Positions 28,501 to 40,000 of a stretch of 64,000 nucleotides of DNA are shown one piece after another. The notes under the pieces were generated by a model. The model worked only from the letters and a program-made list of their open reading frames with translations, ran no database searches and was not told where the DNA came from. The stretch covers positions 62,001 to 126,000 of the forward strand of contig NZ_CP115844.1 of the NCBI RefSeq assembly GCF_013318015.2, in the 5' to 3' direction. Numbering within the stretch: position 1 is the first letter of the stretch; each line of letters opens with the position of its first letter. This DNA comes from Agrobacterium tumefaciens. Its GTDB lineage: Bacteria > Pseudomonadota > Alphaproteobacteria > Rhizobiales > Rhizobiaceae. The translations under genes were made by a program, and so were the position numbers.

Positions 28501-31047
28501 GAACTGCCGAAGGAATTGACGGGCGCGCTGGCAGTGCTGGCCCGCCAAGAGGGTGCGACCCTGTTCATGGTGCTGCTGGCGGCGTTCAAAGTCGTCCTGT
28601 CACGGTGGAGCGGACAGGACGATATCGTTGTCGGCACCCCCGTTGCGGGACGCACCCATGCCGAGACCGAGGATCTGATCGGCTTCTTCATCAACATGCT
28701 GGCCTTGCGGACCAGTCTTACCGGTGATCCCGACTTCCGGACGCTGCTGCGACAGGTCCGCGACGGCGCCCTGGAAGCCTATGCGCATCAGGAGATGCCC
28801 TTTGATCGACTGGTCGAAGAGGTCCGGCCGGCGCGCGACCTGAGCCGGCAACCAATCTTCCAGACGCTCGTCGTCCTGCAGAACATGCCCCAGGAGAGGT
28901 TGGAACTCCCCGGCCTGACCCTGCGCCCTGTCACCGAACAGCGAGCCACCGCGAAGTTCGATCTCTCGCTCTATCTCCATGAGACGGAGAACGGGCTCGC
29001 CGGCACCTTGGAATATGCAACCGATCTGTTCGAGCACGACACGATCGAACGCCTGAAGGACCATTATCGCCTCCTCCTTGAGGGCGTCGTGGCAGACCCT
29101 GAACAGCCAATATCCCATCTGCCGATGCTGACAGACGCTGAGCAGCACCTGCTGTTCGACGTCTGGAATGACACCGCCGCTGACTTCCCCCGCGACAAGC
29201 TCCTGCACGAGCTCTTCGCCGATCAGGCCGCCCTCACCCCCGACGCTGTCGCCGTCATTTATGATCAGCAGCAACTTACATACCAGGAGCTTGACCGAAG
29301 ATCGAACCAGCTCGCGCATCACCTGCAGAGCCTGGGGGTCGGCCCGGAGGTTATTGTCGGCCTGTGTGTCGACCGCTCTCCCGAGATGATCGTCGCCATG
29401 CTCGCCATCCTGAAGGCCGGAGGCGCTTATCTGCCGCTCGATCCGGCCTACCCCAGGAACCGGTTGGCCTACATGCTGCGCGACGCCGCAGCCCATGTGG
29501 TCGTCACCCGCACAGTCTCGCGCCCAAGCCTGCCTGACCAAGTCACCAACATCGTCGATCTCGATGCCCATCACGATGTCATCGAGGCCTGCCCCGACAC
29601 CCCGCCAGCTTCCGGCGCCGATCCCACCAGCCTCGCCTATGTCATCTATACATCCGGATCAACAGGACAGCCAAAAGGCGTCGGCGCCCCTCATCTCAGC
29701 ATGGTTAATCGAATTTTTGCGCAAAGGGCTTTCGATCCAATAACACCAGTTGAAGTCTGCGCTCAAAAAACAGCGATTAACTTTGTCGATTCCATCTTCG
29801 AGATATTGGGACCACTGGTCTACGGATCGGTTCTCGTCATTATCTCTCGCGCGAACACCGCCGATGCCTCGGCTCTAGCTGAGGTTATCTTCCAAAGGGC
29901 GATAAGTCGGTTGATCCTCGTCCCGACATTGTTGGAGCAATTGTTACTCGTGCCGAATGCGGGACAGAAACTATGCTCTTTGCGAGGGATTACCACGAGC
30001 GGTGAGATGTTCGATCGCGCTCTTCTACGGCGTGCGTTCGACACCCTACCTCATGTTAGGATCATAAATCTCTATGGAAGTTCTGAAATCGCGGGCGATG
30101 CGACTGCATTCTCAATCGATAATAAAGATGAAAACGTCCTGATTGGTGGGCCACTGTCGAACACTCAGGTGTATGTTCTGGATCGTCATATGTGTCCGGT
30201 TCCGATTGGCGCCACCGGCGAGATTTATATTGGCGGGGTCGGTTTGGCCCGCGGTTATCTCAACCGCCCCGATCTGACCGCCGAACGCTTTGTGCAAAAT
30301 CCATTTGGGTCGGGGGACCGGCTCTATCGCACCGGTGATCTCGGGCGCTGGCGCAAGGACGGCAATCTGGAGTTCCTCGGCCGCGCCGACCACCAGGTTA
30401 AGATCCGCGGGTTCCGTATCGAGCTCGGCGAGGTCGAAGCCGTGCTGCTGTCCCATCCAGACGTTCGCCAGGCCGTCGTCATCGCCCATGAGGACCAGAC
30501 CGGTGACAAGCGTCTCGTCGCCTATGTTGTCGGCGAGGCCAGCCCCAGGGACCTGCGGGCTCATATCCTCAACACCTTGCCAGACTATATGACGCCGGCC
30601 GCCTTTGTCGCGCTCGAGGCCATGCCCCTGACTACGAACGGTAAGATCGATCGTGCTGCCCTTCCCCATCCGACCAACGATAATGGCTTGGCGCGCGCCG
30701 ACTATGTCGCCCCGCGCACTCCCACCGAGGAGATCCTCGCCGCCATCTGGGCCGACGTCCTCCAGGTCAGTCAGGTTGGCGTCAATGACAACTTCTTCGA
30801 ACTCGGAGGAAACTCCTTGTTGGCCATGCGTATGGTCGCCCGGGTCCGAAGTGTCTTCAACATCGAATTGCCGTTGCGCTCCCTCTTCGAGGATCCCAAT
30901 ATCTATAGACTGAGCTCGATTCTGGACGGGATGTTACCTGATCGTGCCAACAAGATCGCAGACACCCAAAAGATGATCCTGTCGATGACAGATGAAGAGG
31001 TGCAAATGATGCTTGATCAGCTCAAGAAAGACAAAAATTATGGTTGA
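22546..31047 (+). CDS. nonribosomal peptide synthetase 1: FAAL-ACP-(C-A-PCP)x2
   Basis: A 2833-residue loading and elongation enzyme. Residues 1-580 form a fatty acyl-AMP ligase (LQYTSGSTSTPKGVM, VPHYHDMGL), followed by an ACP with Ser628 in LGLDSIE. Then C1 (HHIVSDG at 832), A1 (about 1150-1640), PCP1 (Ser1700 in FELGGNSL), C2, A2 (about 2210-2700), PCP2 (Ser2757) and a C-terminal tail (MTDEEVQMMLDQLKK) that looks like a docking segment. C domains appear to be LCL type and no epimerase is present. Pocket residues: A1 DPRSLCQMSK (unassigned); A2 VDFITSLGDK, close to the beta-alanine code VDWVISLADK. The start has AAGGA. The stop overlaps the next synthetase. FAAL and ACP are visibly more AT-rich than the modules. 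Confidence 0.95.
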   Translation: MAFLEGHDVEGLVDVFRRNARLRADDIAYSFLHATAAVASVTYGQLYRAACDIAFSIQDHVEANGRAVLCYPPGLDFVKAFWACHLAGVIAVPVPVIFRPRDRALFDHMISNCAPSVVLTDSETSRRLKQQKLELAKTAVFCTDVIPEAPALWDVSSNVSLSPKISVLQYTSGSTSTPKGVMISDANLISTARSMISATGLTVDSVGLNWVPHYHDMGLVGGIVTPMVAGFPVFLMSHFSAMSRPASWLKAISENRVTISGGPNFAFEACLRIPDADVLDIDLRSWTVAYNGAEPVREGTLRRFQDRFGFAGFSREAIYPCYGLAESTLMVAGGPSFRGFASLSVDAGALRCGNVVEVQAGSGVDVTRLVSSGTVLESCEIQIVDPQTRTRRPEGQIGEIWINGPHVGLGYWNNEIATTEVFKANIANENTEYLRSGDLGFIYREHVFVVGRIKDLIVINGQNIYPHDIEELLENSHVAIKAGTSSAFATEIDGAERVTVVCEVEQKWKAHFEEIVQVLRKSLADDHAIILHSIAFVQKGALPKTTSGKVRRSATRQAFKSGELPTIHLWRLGNDETRSLTEGITQHHEIDDVMAAVSSSIKDIIYSEASAQPDLDLGNSLVHLGLDSIEIMRFSNRIEELFNVTIPGDVLFGASTVVELARKIRELRSIDGLTIPRIDLEYSTSRRAPRLIPVARDGEIALSFSQNRLWVLEQLEALGSAYNIAAAVRMDGNLDVVALERAFAELVHRHEVLRTRFVTRDGQVFQTIDETVPFRLALVDLSSLDPAQRADAIRRTEQDEAAHRFDLAHGPLFRATLLRLSAEEHIILVTMHHIVSDGWSMSIVVREIGALYAAFVEGRSSPLAGLPVQYADFAVWQRRWLQGEVLDRQVSYWKARLAGAPPALELPTDRPRPLSQSYRGASCTFELPKELTGALAVLARQEGATLFMVLLAAFKVVLSRWSGQDDIVVGTPVAGRTHAETEDLIGFFINMLALRTSLTGDPDFRTLLRQVRDGALEAYAHQEMPFDRLVEEVRPARDLSRQPIFQTLVVLQNMPQERLELPGLTLRPVTEQRATAKFDLSLYLHETENGLAGTLEYATDLFEHDTIERLKDHYRLLLEGVVADPEQPISHLPMLTDAEQHLLFDVWNDTAADFPRDKLLHELFADQAALTPDAVAVIYDQQQLTYQELDRRSNQLAHHLQSLGVGPEVIVGLCVDRSPEMIVAMLAILKAGGAYLPLDPAYPRNRLAYMLRDAAAHVVVTRTVSRPSLPDQVTNIVDLDAHHDVIEACPDTPPASGADPTSLAYVIYTSGSTGQPKGVMIIHEGVVNYITTLNRRYSLSSSDRVLQNSSISFDPSVRDIWCPLIAGAKLVVPHGLDQTDRASSLGFVSSAGVSLVLSVTPSALTAPVLEEVAEPLMELRALLTCGEALSYETCRLTRSRMGHHFPIVNQYGPTECTMSSTFFVVGDEPASGIVPIGRPIANRKVYVLDRHMCPVPIGTTGEIYIGGVGLARGYLNRPDLTAERFVQNPFGSGDRLYRTGDLGRWRKDGNLEFLGRADHQVKIRGFRIELGEVEAVLLSHPDVRQAVVIAHEDQTGDKRLVAYVVGEASPRDLRAHILNTLPDYMTPAAFVALEAMPLTTNGKIDRAALPHPTNDNGLARADYVAPRTPTEEILAAIWADVLQVSQVGVNDNFFELGGNSLLAMRMVARVRSVFNIELPLRSLFEDPRVVELGHRIEIIQRQERGVTAPRLIPVARDGEIALSFSQNRLWVLEQLEALGSAYNIAAAVRMDGNLDVVALERAFAELVHRHEVLRTRFVTRDGQVFQTIDETVPFRLALVDLSSLDPAQRADAIRRTEQDEAAHRFDLAHGPLFRATLLRLSAEEHIILVTMHHIVSDGWSMSIVVREIGALYAAFVEGRSSPLAGLPVQYADFAVWQRRWLQGEVLDRQVSYWKARLAGAPPALELPTDRPRPLSQSYRGASCTFELPKELTGALAVLARQEGATLFMVLLAAFKVVLSRWSGQDDIVVGTPVAGRTHAETEDLIGFFINMLALRTSLTGDPDFRTLLRQVRDGALEAYAHQEMPFDRLVEEVRPARDLSRQPIFQTLVVLQNMPQERLELPGLTLRPVTEQRATAKFDLSLYLHETENGLAGTLEYATDLFEHDTIERLKDHYRLLLEGVVADPEQPISHLPMLTDAEQHLLFDVWNDTAADFPRDKLLHELFADQAALTPDAVAVIYDQQQLTYQELDRRSNQLAHHLQSLGVGPEVIVGLCVDRSPEMIVAMLAILKAGGAYLPLDPAYPRNRLAYMLRDAAAHVVVTRTVSRPSLPDQVTNIVDLDAHHDVIEACPDTPPASGADPTSLAYVIYTSGSTGQPKGVGAPHLSMVNRIFAQRAFDPITPVEVCAQKTAINFVDSIFEILGPLVYGSVLVIISRANTADASALAEVIFQRAISRLILVPTLLEQLLLVPNAGQKLCSLRGITTSGEMFDRALLRRAFDTLPHVRIINLYGSSEIAGDATAFSIDNKDENVLIGGPLSNTQVYVLDRHMCPVPIGATGEIYIGGVGLARGYLNRPDLTAERFVQNPFGSGDRLYRTGDLGRWRKDGNLEFLGRADHQVKIRGFRIELGEVEAVLLSHPDVRQAVVIAHEDQTGDKRLVAYVVGEASPRDLRAHILNTLPDYMTPAAFVALEAMPLTTNGKIDRAALPHPTNDNGLARADYVAPRTPTEEILAAIWADVLQVSQVGVNDNFFELGGNSLLAMRMVARVRSVFNIELPLRSLFEDPNIYRLSSILDGMLPDRANKIADTQKMILSMTDEEVQMMLDQLKKDKNYG
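24606..27785 (+). repeat. NRPS module repeat copy 1 (C1-A1-PCP1, core X)
   Basis: This 3180-bp unit covers C domain, A domain, PCP and the PCP-C linker. I saw no base difference from copy 4 (34267-37446) when reading line by line. The invariable parts are 24606-26502 (C plus the first part of A, ending in the TSGSTGQPKG motif) and 27001-27725 (end of A plus PCP). Between them is the specificity core X (about 26530-27000), GC-rich like its flanks, with pocket residues D, P, R, S, L, C, Q, M, S, K. Confidence 0.95.
27786..30896 (+). repeat. NRPS module repeat copy 2 (C2-A2-PCP2, core Y)
   Basis: The flanks equal copy 1 except two substitutions, at 30211 (A to G, Thr to Ala) and 30780 (T to C, silent). 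The core Y (29683-30171) is unrelated in DNA and AT-rich. It contains NFVDSIFEIL and LYGSSEIAGDAT, features of beta-alanine-type A domains, where the usual Asp235 that holds the alpha-amino group is replaced by Val and Asp appears at 236 and 331. Similarity to the other copies ends at GAGGATCC, after which the docking tail begins. Confidence 0.93.
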
Positions 31048-34000
31048 GGCCAAAGAAGTTCAATCCGCTAAACGCGCGGAGCTTCTCAGGCTGCTGCTAG
31101 GCACGGGCGAGCCGGCCCCCCGTCTTATTCCGGTTGCGAGGGACGGTGAGATTGCGTTGTCGTTCTCGCAGAACCGGCTCTGGGTACTGGAACAGCTAGA
31201 GGCGCTCGGCTCAGCCTATAACATCGCTGCGGCGGTGCGGATGGACGGCAATCTCGACGTGGTTGCCCTTGAGCGGGCCTTTGCAGAGCTCGTGCACAGG
31301 CACGAGGTTCTGCGCACCCGTTTCGTCACACGCGATGGCCAAGTCTTCCAGACAATCGACGAGACGGTCCCATTCCGGTTGGCGCTGGTGGATCTGTCCA
31401 GCCTTGACCCGGCCCAGCGCGCCGACGCGATCCGGCGGACCGAGCAGGACGAGGCAGCGCACCGCTTCGATCTGGCGCATGGCCCTCTGTTCCGCGCAAC
31501 CCTGTTGCGGCTTTCGGCCGAAGAGCACATCATCCTGGTGACGATGCATCACATCGTCTCCGACGGCTGGTCGATGTCCATCGTGGTCCGTGAGATCGGT
31601 GCGTTATATGCAGCCTTCGTGGAAGGCCGGTCTTCGCCCCTTGCCGGGCTGCCAGTGCAATATGCCGACTTCGCCGTCTGGCAGAGACGCTGGCTGCAGG
31701 GCGAGGTGCTCGACAGGCAGGTCTCCTACTGGAAGGCTCGCCTGGCGGGTGCACCTCCCGCCCTTGAACTTCCGACCGACCGCCCTCGTCCGTTGAGCCA
31801 GAGCTATCGCGGTGCCAGCTGCACCTTCGAACTGCCGAAGGAATTGACGGGCGCGCTGGCAGTGCTGGCCCGCCAAGAGGGTGCGACCCTGTTCATGGTG
31901 CTGCTGGCGGCGTTCAAAGTCGTCCTGTCACGGTGGAGCGGACAGGACGATATCGTTGTCGGCACCCCCGTTGCGGGACGCACCCATGCCGAGACCGAGG
32001 ATCTGATCGGCTTCTTCATCAACATGCTGGCCTTGCGGACCAGTCTTACCGGTGATCCCGACTTCCGGACGCTGCTGCGACAGGTCCGCGACGGCGCCCT
32101 GGAAGCCTATGCGCATCAGGAGATGCCCTTTGATCGACTGGTCGAAGAGGTCCGGCCGGCGCGCGACCTGAGCCGGCAACCAATCTTCCAGACGCTCGTC
32201 GTCCTGCAGAACATGCCCCAGGAGAGGTTGGAACTCCCCGGCCTGACCCTGCGCCCTGTCACCGAACAGCGAGCCACCGCGAAGTTCGATCTCTCGCTCT
32301 ATCTCCATGAGACGGAGAACGGGCTCGCCGGCACCTTGGAATATGCAACCGATCTGTTCGAGCACGACACGATCGAACGCCTGAAGGACCATTATCGCCT
32401 CCTCCTTGAGGGCGTCGTGGCAGACCCTGAACAGCCAATATCCCATCTGCCGATGCTGACAGACGCTGAGCAGCACCTGCTGTTCGACGTCTGGAATGAC
32501 ACCGCCGCTGACTTCCCCCGCGACAAGCTCCTGCACGAGCTCTTCGCCGATCAGGCCGCCCTCACCCCCGACGCTGTCGCCGTCATTTATGATCAGCAGC
32601 AACTTACATACCAGGAGCTTGACCGAAGATCGAACCAGCTCGCGCATCACCTGCAGAGCCTGGGGGTCGGCCCGGAGGTTATTGTCGGCCTGTGTGTCGA
32701 CCGCTCTCCCGAGATGATCGTCGCCATGCTCGCCATCCTGAAGGCCGGAGGCGCTTATCTGCCGCTCGATCCGGCCTACCCCAGGAACCGGTTGGCCTAC
32801 ATGCTGCGCGACGCCGCAGCCCATGTGGTCGTCACCCGCACAGTCTCGCGCCCAAGCCTGCCTGACCAAGTCACCAACATCGTCGATCTCGATGCCCATC
32901 ACGATGTCATCGAGGCCTGCCCCGACACCCCGCCAGCTTCCGGCGCCGATCCCACCAGCCTCGCCTATGTCATCTATACATCCGGATCAACAGGACAGCC
33001 AAAAGGCGTCATGATCATCCACGAAGGCGTGGTTAACCTACTGGTCACAGTCCGAACTCGCCTGGATTTCACATGCTACGACGTCATGGCCGCTCTCACG
33101 CCCGTTACTTTCGACATTGCAGGATTGGAGTTTTTTCTGCCTCTGACCACGGGGGCAAAATTATTAGTTGTTCCGCGCTCTATAGCGAATGAGGGTGCCA
33201 GCCTGAAGTTTTTCCTTTCACGGAATAAAATCTCCACAGTGCAAGCGACTCCGTCCACTTGGACAATGCTACTGTCGGAGGAATGGCTACCCAATAGGGA
33301 TATGAAAATTCTTTGCGGTGGTGAGGCGATCACAGCGGATCTCGTCCAATACTTTTCAGAACACGTGAGAAGAGCGTGGAACCTTTATGGCCCCACTGAA
33401 ACGACCATCTGGTCCTTAATTTATCCGGTTACTTCTTACGGGCTACAACTGATTGGTGGGCCACTGTCGAACACTCAGGTGTATGTTCTGGATCGTCATA
33501 TGTGTCCGGTTCCGATTGGCACCACCGGCGAGATTTATATTGGCGGGGTCGGTTTGGCCCGCGGTTATCTCAACCGCCCCGATCTGACCGCCGAACGCTT
33601 TGTGCAAAATCCATTTGGGTCGGGGGACCGGCTCTATCGCACCGGTGATCTCGGGCGCTGGCGCAAGGACGGCAATCTGGAGTTCCTCGGCCGCGCCGAC
33701 CACCAGGTTAAGATCCGCGGGTTCCGTATCGAGCTCGGCGAGGTCGAAGCCGTGCTGCTGTCCCATCCAGACGTTCGCCAGGCCGTCGTCATCGCCCATG
33801 AGGACCAGACCGGTGACAAGCGTCTCGTCGCCTATGTTGTCGGCGAGGCCAGCCCCAGGGACCTGCGGGCTCATATCCTCAACACCTTGCCAGACTATAT
33901 GACGCCGGCCGCCTTTGTCGCGCTCGAGGCCATGCCCCTGACTACGAACGGTAAGATCGATCGTGCTGCCCTTCCCCATCCGACCAACGATAATGGCTTG

Positions 34001-37000
34001 GCGCGCGCCGACTATGTCGCCCCGCGCACTCCCACCGAGGAGATCCTCGCCGCCATCTGGGCCGACGTCCTCCAGGTCAGTCAGGTTGGTGTCAATGACA
34101 ACTTCTTCGAACTCGGAGGAAACTCCTTGTTGGCCATGCGTATGGTCGCCCGGGTCCGAAGTGTCTTCAACATCGAATTGCCGTTGCGCTCCCTCTTCGA
34201 GGATCCAAGGGTGGTTGAACTTGGCCACCGCATCGAGATTATCCAGCGGCAAGAGCGAGGAGTAACGGCCCCCCGTCTTATTCCGGTTGCGAGGGACGGT
34301 GAGATTGCGTTGTCGTTCTCGCAGAACCGGCTCTGGGTACTGGAACAGCTAGAGGCGCTCGGCTCAGCCTATAACATCGCTGCGGCGGTGCGGATGGACG
34401 GCAATCTCGACGTGGTTGCCCTTGAGCGGGCCTTTGCAGAGCTCGTGCACAGGCACGAGGTTCTGCGCACCCGTTTCGTCACACGCGATGGCCAAGTCTT
34501 CCAGACAATCGACGAGACGGTCCCATTCCGGTTGGCGCTGGTGGATCTGTCCAGCCTTGACCCGGCCCAGCGCGCCGACGCGATCCGGCGGACCGAGCAG
34601 GACGAGGCAGCGCACCGCTTCGATCTGGCGCATGGCCCTCTGTTCCGCGCAACCCTGTTGCGGCTTTCGGCCGAAGAGCACATCATCCTGGTGACGATGC
34701 ATCACATCGTCTCCGACGGCTGGTCGATGTCCATCGTGGTCCGTGAGATCGGTGCGTTATATGCAGCCTTCGTGGAAGGCCGGTCTTCGCCCCTTGCCGG
34801 GCTGCCAGTGCAATATGCCGACTTCGCCGTCTGGCAGAGACGCTGGCTGCAGGGCGAGGTGCTCGACAGGCAGGTCTCCTACTGGAAGGCTCGCCTGGCG
34901 GGTGCACCTCCCGCCCTTGAACTTCCGACCGACCGCCCTCGTCCGTTGAGCCAGAGCTATCGCGGTGCCAGCTGCACCTTCGAACTGCCGAAGGAATTGA
35001 CGGGCGCGCTGGCAGTGCTGGCCCGCCAAGAGGGTGCGACCCTGTTCATGGTGCTGCTGGCGGCGTTCAAAGTCGTCCTGTCACGGTGGAGCGGACAGGA
35101 CGATATCGTTGTCGGCACCCCCGTTGCGGGACGCACCCATGCCGAGACCGAGGATCTGATCGGCTTCTTCATCAACATGCTGGCCTTGCGGACCAGTCTT
35201 ACCGGTGATCCCGACTTCCGGACGCTGCTGCGACAGGTCCGCGACGGCGCCCTGGAAGCCTATGCGCATCAGGAGATGCCCTTTGATCGACTGGTCGAAG
35301 AGGTCCGGCCGGCGCGCGACCTGAGCCGGCAACCAATCTTCCAGACGCTCGTCGTCCTGCAGAACATGCCCCAGGAGAGGTTGGAACTCCCCGGCCTGAC
35401 CCTGCGCCCTGTCACCGAACAGCGAGCCACCGCGAAGTTCGATCTCTCGCTCTATCTCCATGAGACGGAGAACGGGCTCGCCGGCACCTTGGAATATGCA
35501 ACCGATCTGTTCGAGCACGACACGATCGAACGCCTGAAGGACCATTATCGCCTCCTCCTTGAGGGCGTCGTGGCAGACCCTGAACAGCCAATATCCCATC
35601 TGCCGATGCTGACAGACGCTGAGCAGCACCTGCTGTTCGACGTCTGGAATGACACCGCCGCTGACTTCCCCCGCGACAAGCTCCTGCACGAGCTCTTCGC
35701 CGATCAGGCCGCCCTCACCCCCGACGCTGTCGCCGTCATTTATGATCAGCAGCAACTTACATACCAGGAGCTTGACCGAAGATCGAACCAGCTCGCGCAT
35801 CACCTGCAGAGCCTGGGGGTCGGCCCGGAGGTTATTGTCGGCCTGTGTGTCGACCGCTCTCCCGAGATGATCGTCGCCATGCTCGCCATCCTGAAGGCCG
35901 GAGGCGCTTATCTGCCGCTCGATCCGGCCTACCCCAGGAACCGGTTGGCCTACATGCTGCGCGACGCCGCAGCCCATGTGGTCGTCACCCGCACAGTCTC
36001 GCGCCCAAGCCTGCCTGACCAAGTCACCAACATCGTCGATCTCGATGCCCATCACGATGTCATCGAGGCCTGCCCCGACACCCCGCCAGCTTCCGGCGCC
36101 GATCCCACCAGCCTCGCCTATGTCATCTATACATCCGGATCAACAGGACAGCCAAAAGGCGTCATGATCATCCACGAAGGCGTGGTTAACTACATCACCA
36201 CTCTCAACCGCCGTTATTCCCTGTCCAGTTCCGATCGCGTGCTGCAAAACTCGTCGATCTCCTTCGACCCTTCCGTCAGAGACATATGGTGCCCTCTTAT
36301 CGCCGGCGCAAAGCTCGTCGTCCCCCACGGTCTCGACCAAACCGACAGGGCTTCGTCTCTTGGCTTCGTTTCCTCGGCTGGGGTCAGTCTGGTATTGAGT
36401 GTCACGCCCAGCGCATTGACCGCCCCCGTTCTGGAAGAAGTCGCGGAGCCTCTGATGGAGCTACGTGCCCTGCTGACTTGCGGCGAGGCCTTGAGCTACG
36501 AGACATGCCGCCTCACCAGAAGCAGGATGGGACATCACTTTCCAATCGTAAACCAGTACGGTCCGACGGAATGCACAATGTCCTCCACCTTCTTCGTGGT
36601 GGGGGATGAGCCAGCTTCGGGCATAGTTCCCATAGGCAGGCCTATTGCCAATAGGAAAGTCTATGTTCTGGATCGTCATATGTGTCCGGTTCCGATTGGC
36701 ACCACCGGCGAGATTTATATTGGCGGGGTCGGTTTGGCCCGCGGTTATCTCAACCGCCCCGATCTGACCGCCGAACGCTTTGTGCAAAATCCATTTGGGT
36801 CGGGGGACCGGCTCTATCGCACCGGTGATCTCGGGCGCTGGCGCAAGGACGGCAATCTGGAGTTCCTCGGCCGCGCCGACCACCAGGTTAAGATCCGCGG
36901 GTTCCGTATCGAGCTCGGCGAGGTCGAAGCCGTGCTGCTGTCCCATCCAGACGTTCGCCAGGCCGTCGTCATCGCCCATGAGGACCAGACCGGTGACAAG

Positions 37001-40000
37001 CGTCTCGTCGCCTATGTTGTCGGCGAGGCCAGCCCCAGGGACCTGCGGGCTCATATCCTCAACACCTTGCCAGACTATATGACGCCGGCCGCCTTTGTCG
37101 CGCTCGAGGCCATGCCCCTGACTACGAACGGTAAGATCGATCGTGCTGCCCTTCCCCATCCGACCAACGATAATGGCTTGGCGCGCGCCGACTATGTCGC
37201 CCCGCGCACTCCCACCGAGGAGATCCTCGCCGCCATCTGGGCCGACGTCCTCCAGGTCAGTCAGGTTGGTGTCAATGACAACTTCTTCGAACTCGGAGGA
37301 AACTCCTTGTTGGCCATGCGTATGGTCGCCCGGGTCCGAAGTGTCTTCAACATCGAATTGCCGTTGCGCTCCCTCTTCGAGGATCCAAGGGTGGTTGAAC
37401 TTGGCCACCGCATCGAGATTATCCAGCGGCAAGAGCGAGGAGTAACGGCCCCCCGTCTTATTCCGGTTGCGAGGGACGGTGAGATTGCGTTGTCGTTCTC
37501 GCAGAACCGGCTCTGGGTACTGGAACAGCTAGAGGCGCTCGGCTCAGCCTATAACATCGCTGCGGCGGTGCGGATGGACGGCAATCTCGACGTGGTTGCC
37601 CTTGAGCGGGCCTTTGCAGAGCTCGTGCACAGGCACGAGGTTCTGCGCACCCGTTTCGTCACACGCGATGGCCAAGTCTTCCAGACAATCGACGAGACGG
37701 TCCCATTCCGGTTGGCGCTGGTGGATCTGTCCAGCCTTGACCCGGCCCAGCGCGCCGACGCGATCCGGCGGACCGAGCAGGACGAGGCAGCGCACCGCTT
37801 CGATCTGGCGCATGGCCCTCTGTTCCGCGCAACCCTGTTGCGGCTTTCGGCCGAAGAGCACATCATCCTGGTGACGATGCATCACATCGTCTCCGACGGC
37901 TGGTCGATGTCCATCGTGGTCCGTGAGATCGGTGCGTTATATGCAGCCTTCGTGGAAGGCCGGTCTTCGCCCCTTGCCGGGCTGCCAGTGCAATATGCCG
38001 ACTTCGCCGTCTGGCAGAGACGCTGGCTGCAGGGCGAGGTGCTCGACAGGCAGGTCTCCTACTGGAAGGCTCGCCTGGCGGGTGCACCTCCCGCCCTTGA
38101 ACTTCCGACCGACCGCCCTCGTCCGTTGAGCCAGAGCTATCGCGGTGCCAGCTGCACCTTCGAACTGCCGAAGGAATTGACGGGCGCGCTGGCAGTGCTG
38201 GCCCGCCAAGAGGGTGCGACCCTGTTCATGGTGCTGCTGGCGGCGTTCAAAGTCGTCCTGTCACGGTGGAGCGGACAGGACGATATCGTTGTCGGCACCC
38301 CCGTTGCGGGACGCACCCATGCCGAGACCGAGGATCTGATCGGCTTCTTCATCAACATGCTGGCCTTGCGGACCAGTCTTACCGGTGATCCCGACTTCCG
38401 GACGCTGCTGCGACAGGTCCGCGACGGCGCCCTGGAAGCCTATGCGCATCAGGAGATGCCCTTTGATCGACTGGTCGAAGAGGTCCGGCCGGCGCGCGAC
38501 CTGAGCCGGCAACCAATCTTCCAGACGCTCGTCGTCCTGCAGAACATGCCCCAGGAGAGGTTGGAACTCCCCGGCCTGACCCTGCGCCCTGTCACCGAAC
38601 AGCGAGCCACCGCGAAGTTCGATCTCTCGCTCTATCTCCATGAGACGGAGAACGGGCTCGCCGGCACCTTGGAATATGCAACCGATCTGTTCGAGCACGA
38701 CACGATCGAACGCCTGAAGGACCATTATCGCCTCCTCCTTGAGGGCGTCGTGGCAGACCCTGAACAGCCAATATCCCATCTGCCGATGCTGACAGACGCT
38801 GAGCAGCACCTGCTGTTCGACGTCTGGAATGACACCGCCGCTGACTTCCCCCGCGACAAGCTCCTGCACGAGCTCTTCGCCGATCAGGCCGCCCTCACCC
38901 CCGACGCTGTCGCCGTCATTTATGATCAGCAGCAACTTACATACCAGGAGCTTGACCGAAGATCGAACCAGCTCGCGCATCACCTGCAGAGCCTGGGGGT
39001 CGGCCCGGAGGTTATTGTCGGCCTGTGTGTCGACCGCTCTCCCGAGATGATCGTCGCCATGCTCGCCATCCTGAAGGCCGGAGGCGCTTATCTGCCGCTC
39101 GATCCGGCCTACCCCAGGAACCGGTTGGCCTACATGCTGCGCGACGCCGCAGCCCATGTGGTCGTCACCCGCACAGTCTCGCGCCCAAGCCTGCCTGACC
39201 AAGTCACCAACATCGTCGATCTCGATGCCCATCACGATGTCATCGAGGCCTGCCCCGACACCCCGCCAGCTTCCGGCGCCGATCCCACCAGCCTCGCCTA
39301 TGTCATCTATACATCCGGATCAACAGGACAGCCAAAAGGCGTCATGATCATCCACGAAGGCGTGGTTAACTACATCACCACTCTCAACCGCCGTTATTCC
39401 CTGTCCAGTTCCGATCGCGTGCTGCAAAACTCGTCGATCTCCTTCGACCCTTCCGTCAGAGACATATGGTGCCCTCTTATCGCCGGCGCAAAGCTCGTCG
39501 TCCCCCACGGTCTCGACCAAACCGACAGGGCTTCGTCTCTTGGCTTCGTTTCCTCGGCTGGGGTCAGTCTGGTATTGAGTGTCACGCCCAGCGCATTGAC
39601 CGCCCCCGTTCTGGAAGAAGTCGCGGAGCCTCTGATGGAGCTACGTGCCCTGCTGACTTGCGGCGAGGCCTTGAGCTACGAGACATGCCGCCTCACCAGA
39701 AGCAGGATGGGACATCACTTTCCAATCGTAAACCAGTACGGTCCGACGGAATGCACAATGTCCTCCACCTTCTTCGTGGTGGGGGATGAGCCAGCTTCGG
39801 GCATAGTTCCCATAGGCAGGCCTATTGCCAATAGGAAAGTCTATGTTCTGGATCGTCATATGTGTCCGGTTCCGATTGGCACCACCGGCGAGATTTATAT
39901 TGGCGGGGTCGGTTTGGCCCGCGGTTATCTCAACCGCCCCGATCTGACCGCCGAACGCTTTGTGCAAAATCCATTTGGGTCGGGGGACCGGCTCTATCGC

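Noticed and set aside
28600..29574. Long minus-strand frame (324 codons) repeated identically in every module (also at 25420, 31928, 35081, 38261)
   Set aside because: It is the antisense of the GC-rich C and A domains; the sense frame carries clear NRPS motifs, and the antisense copies recur only because the modules are identical.
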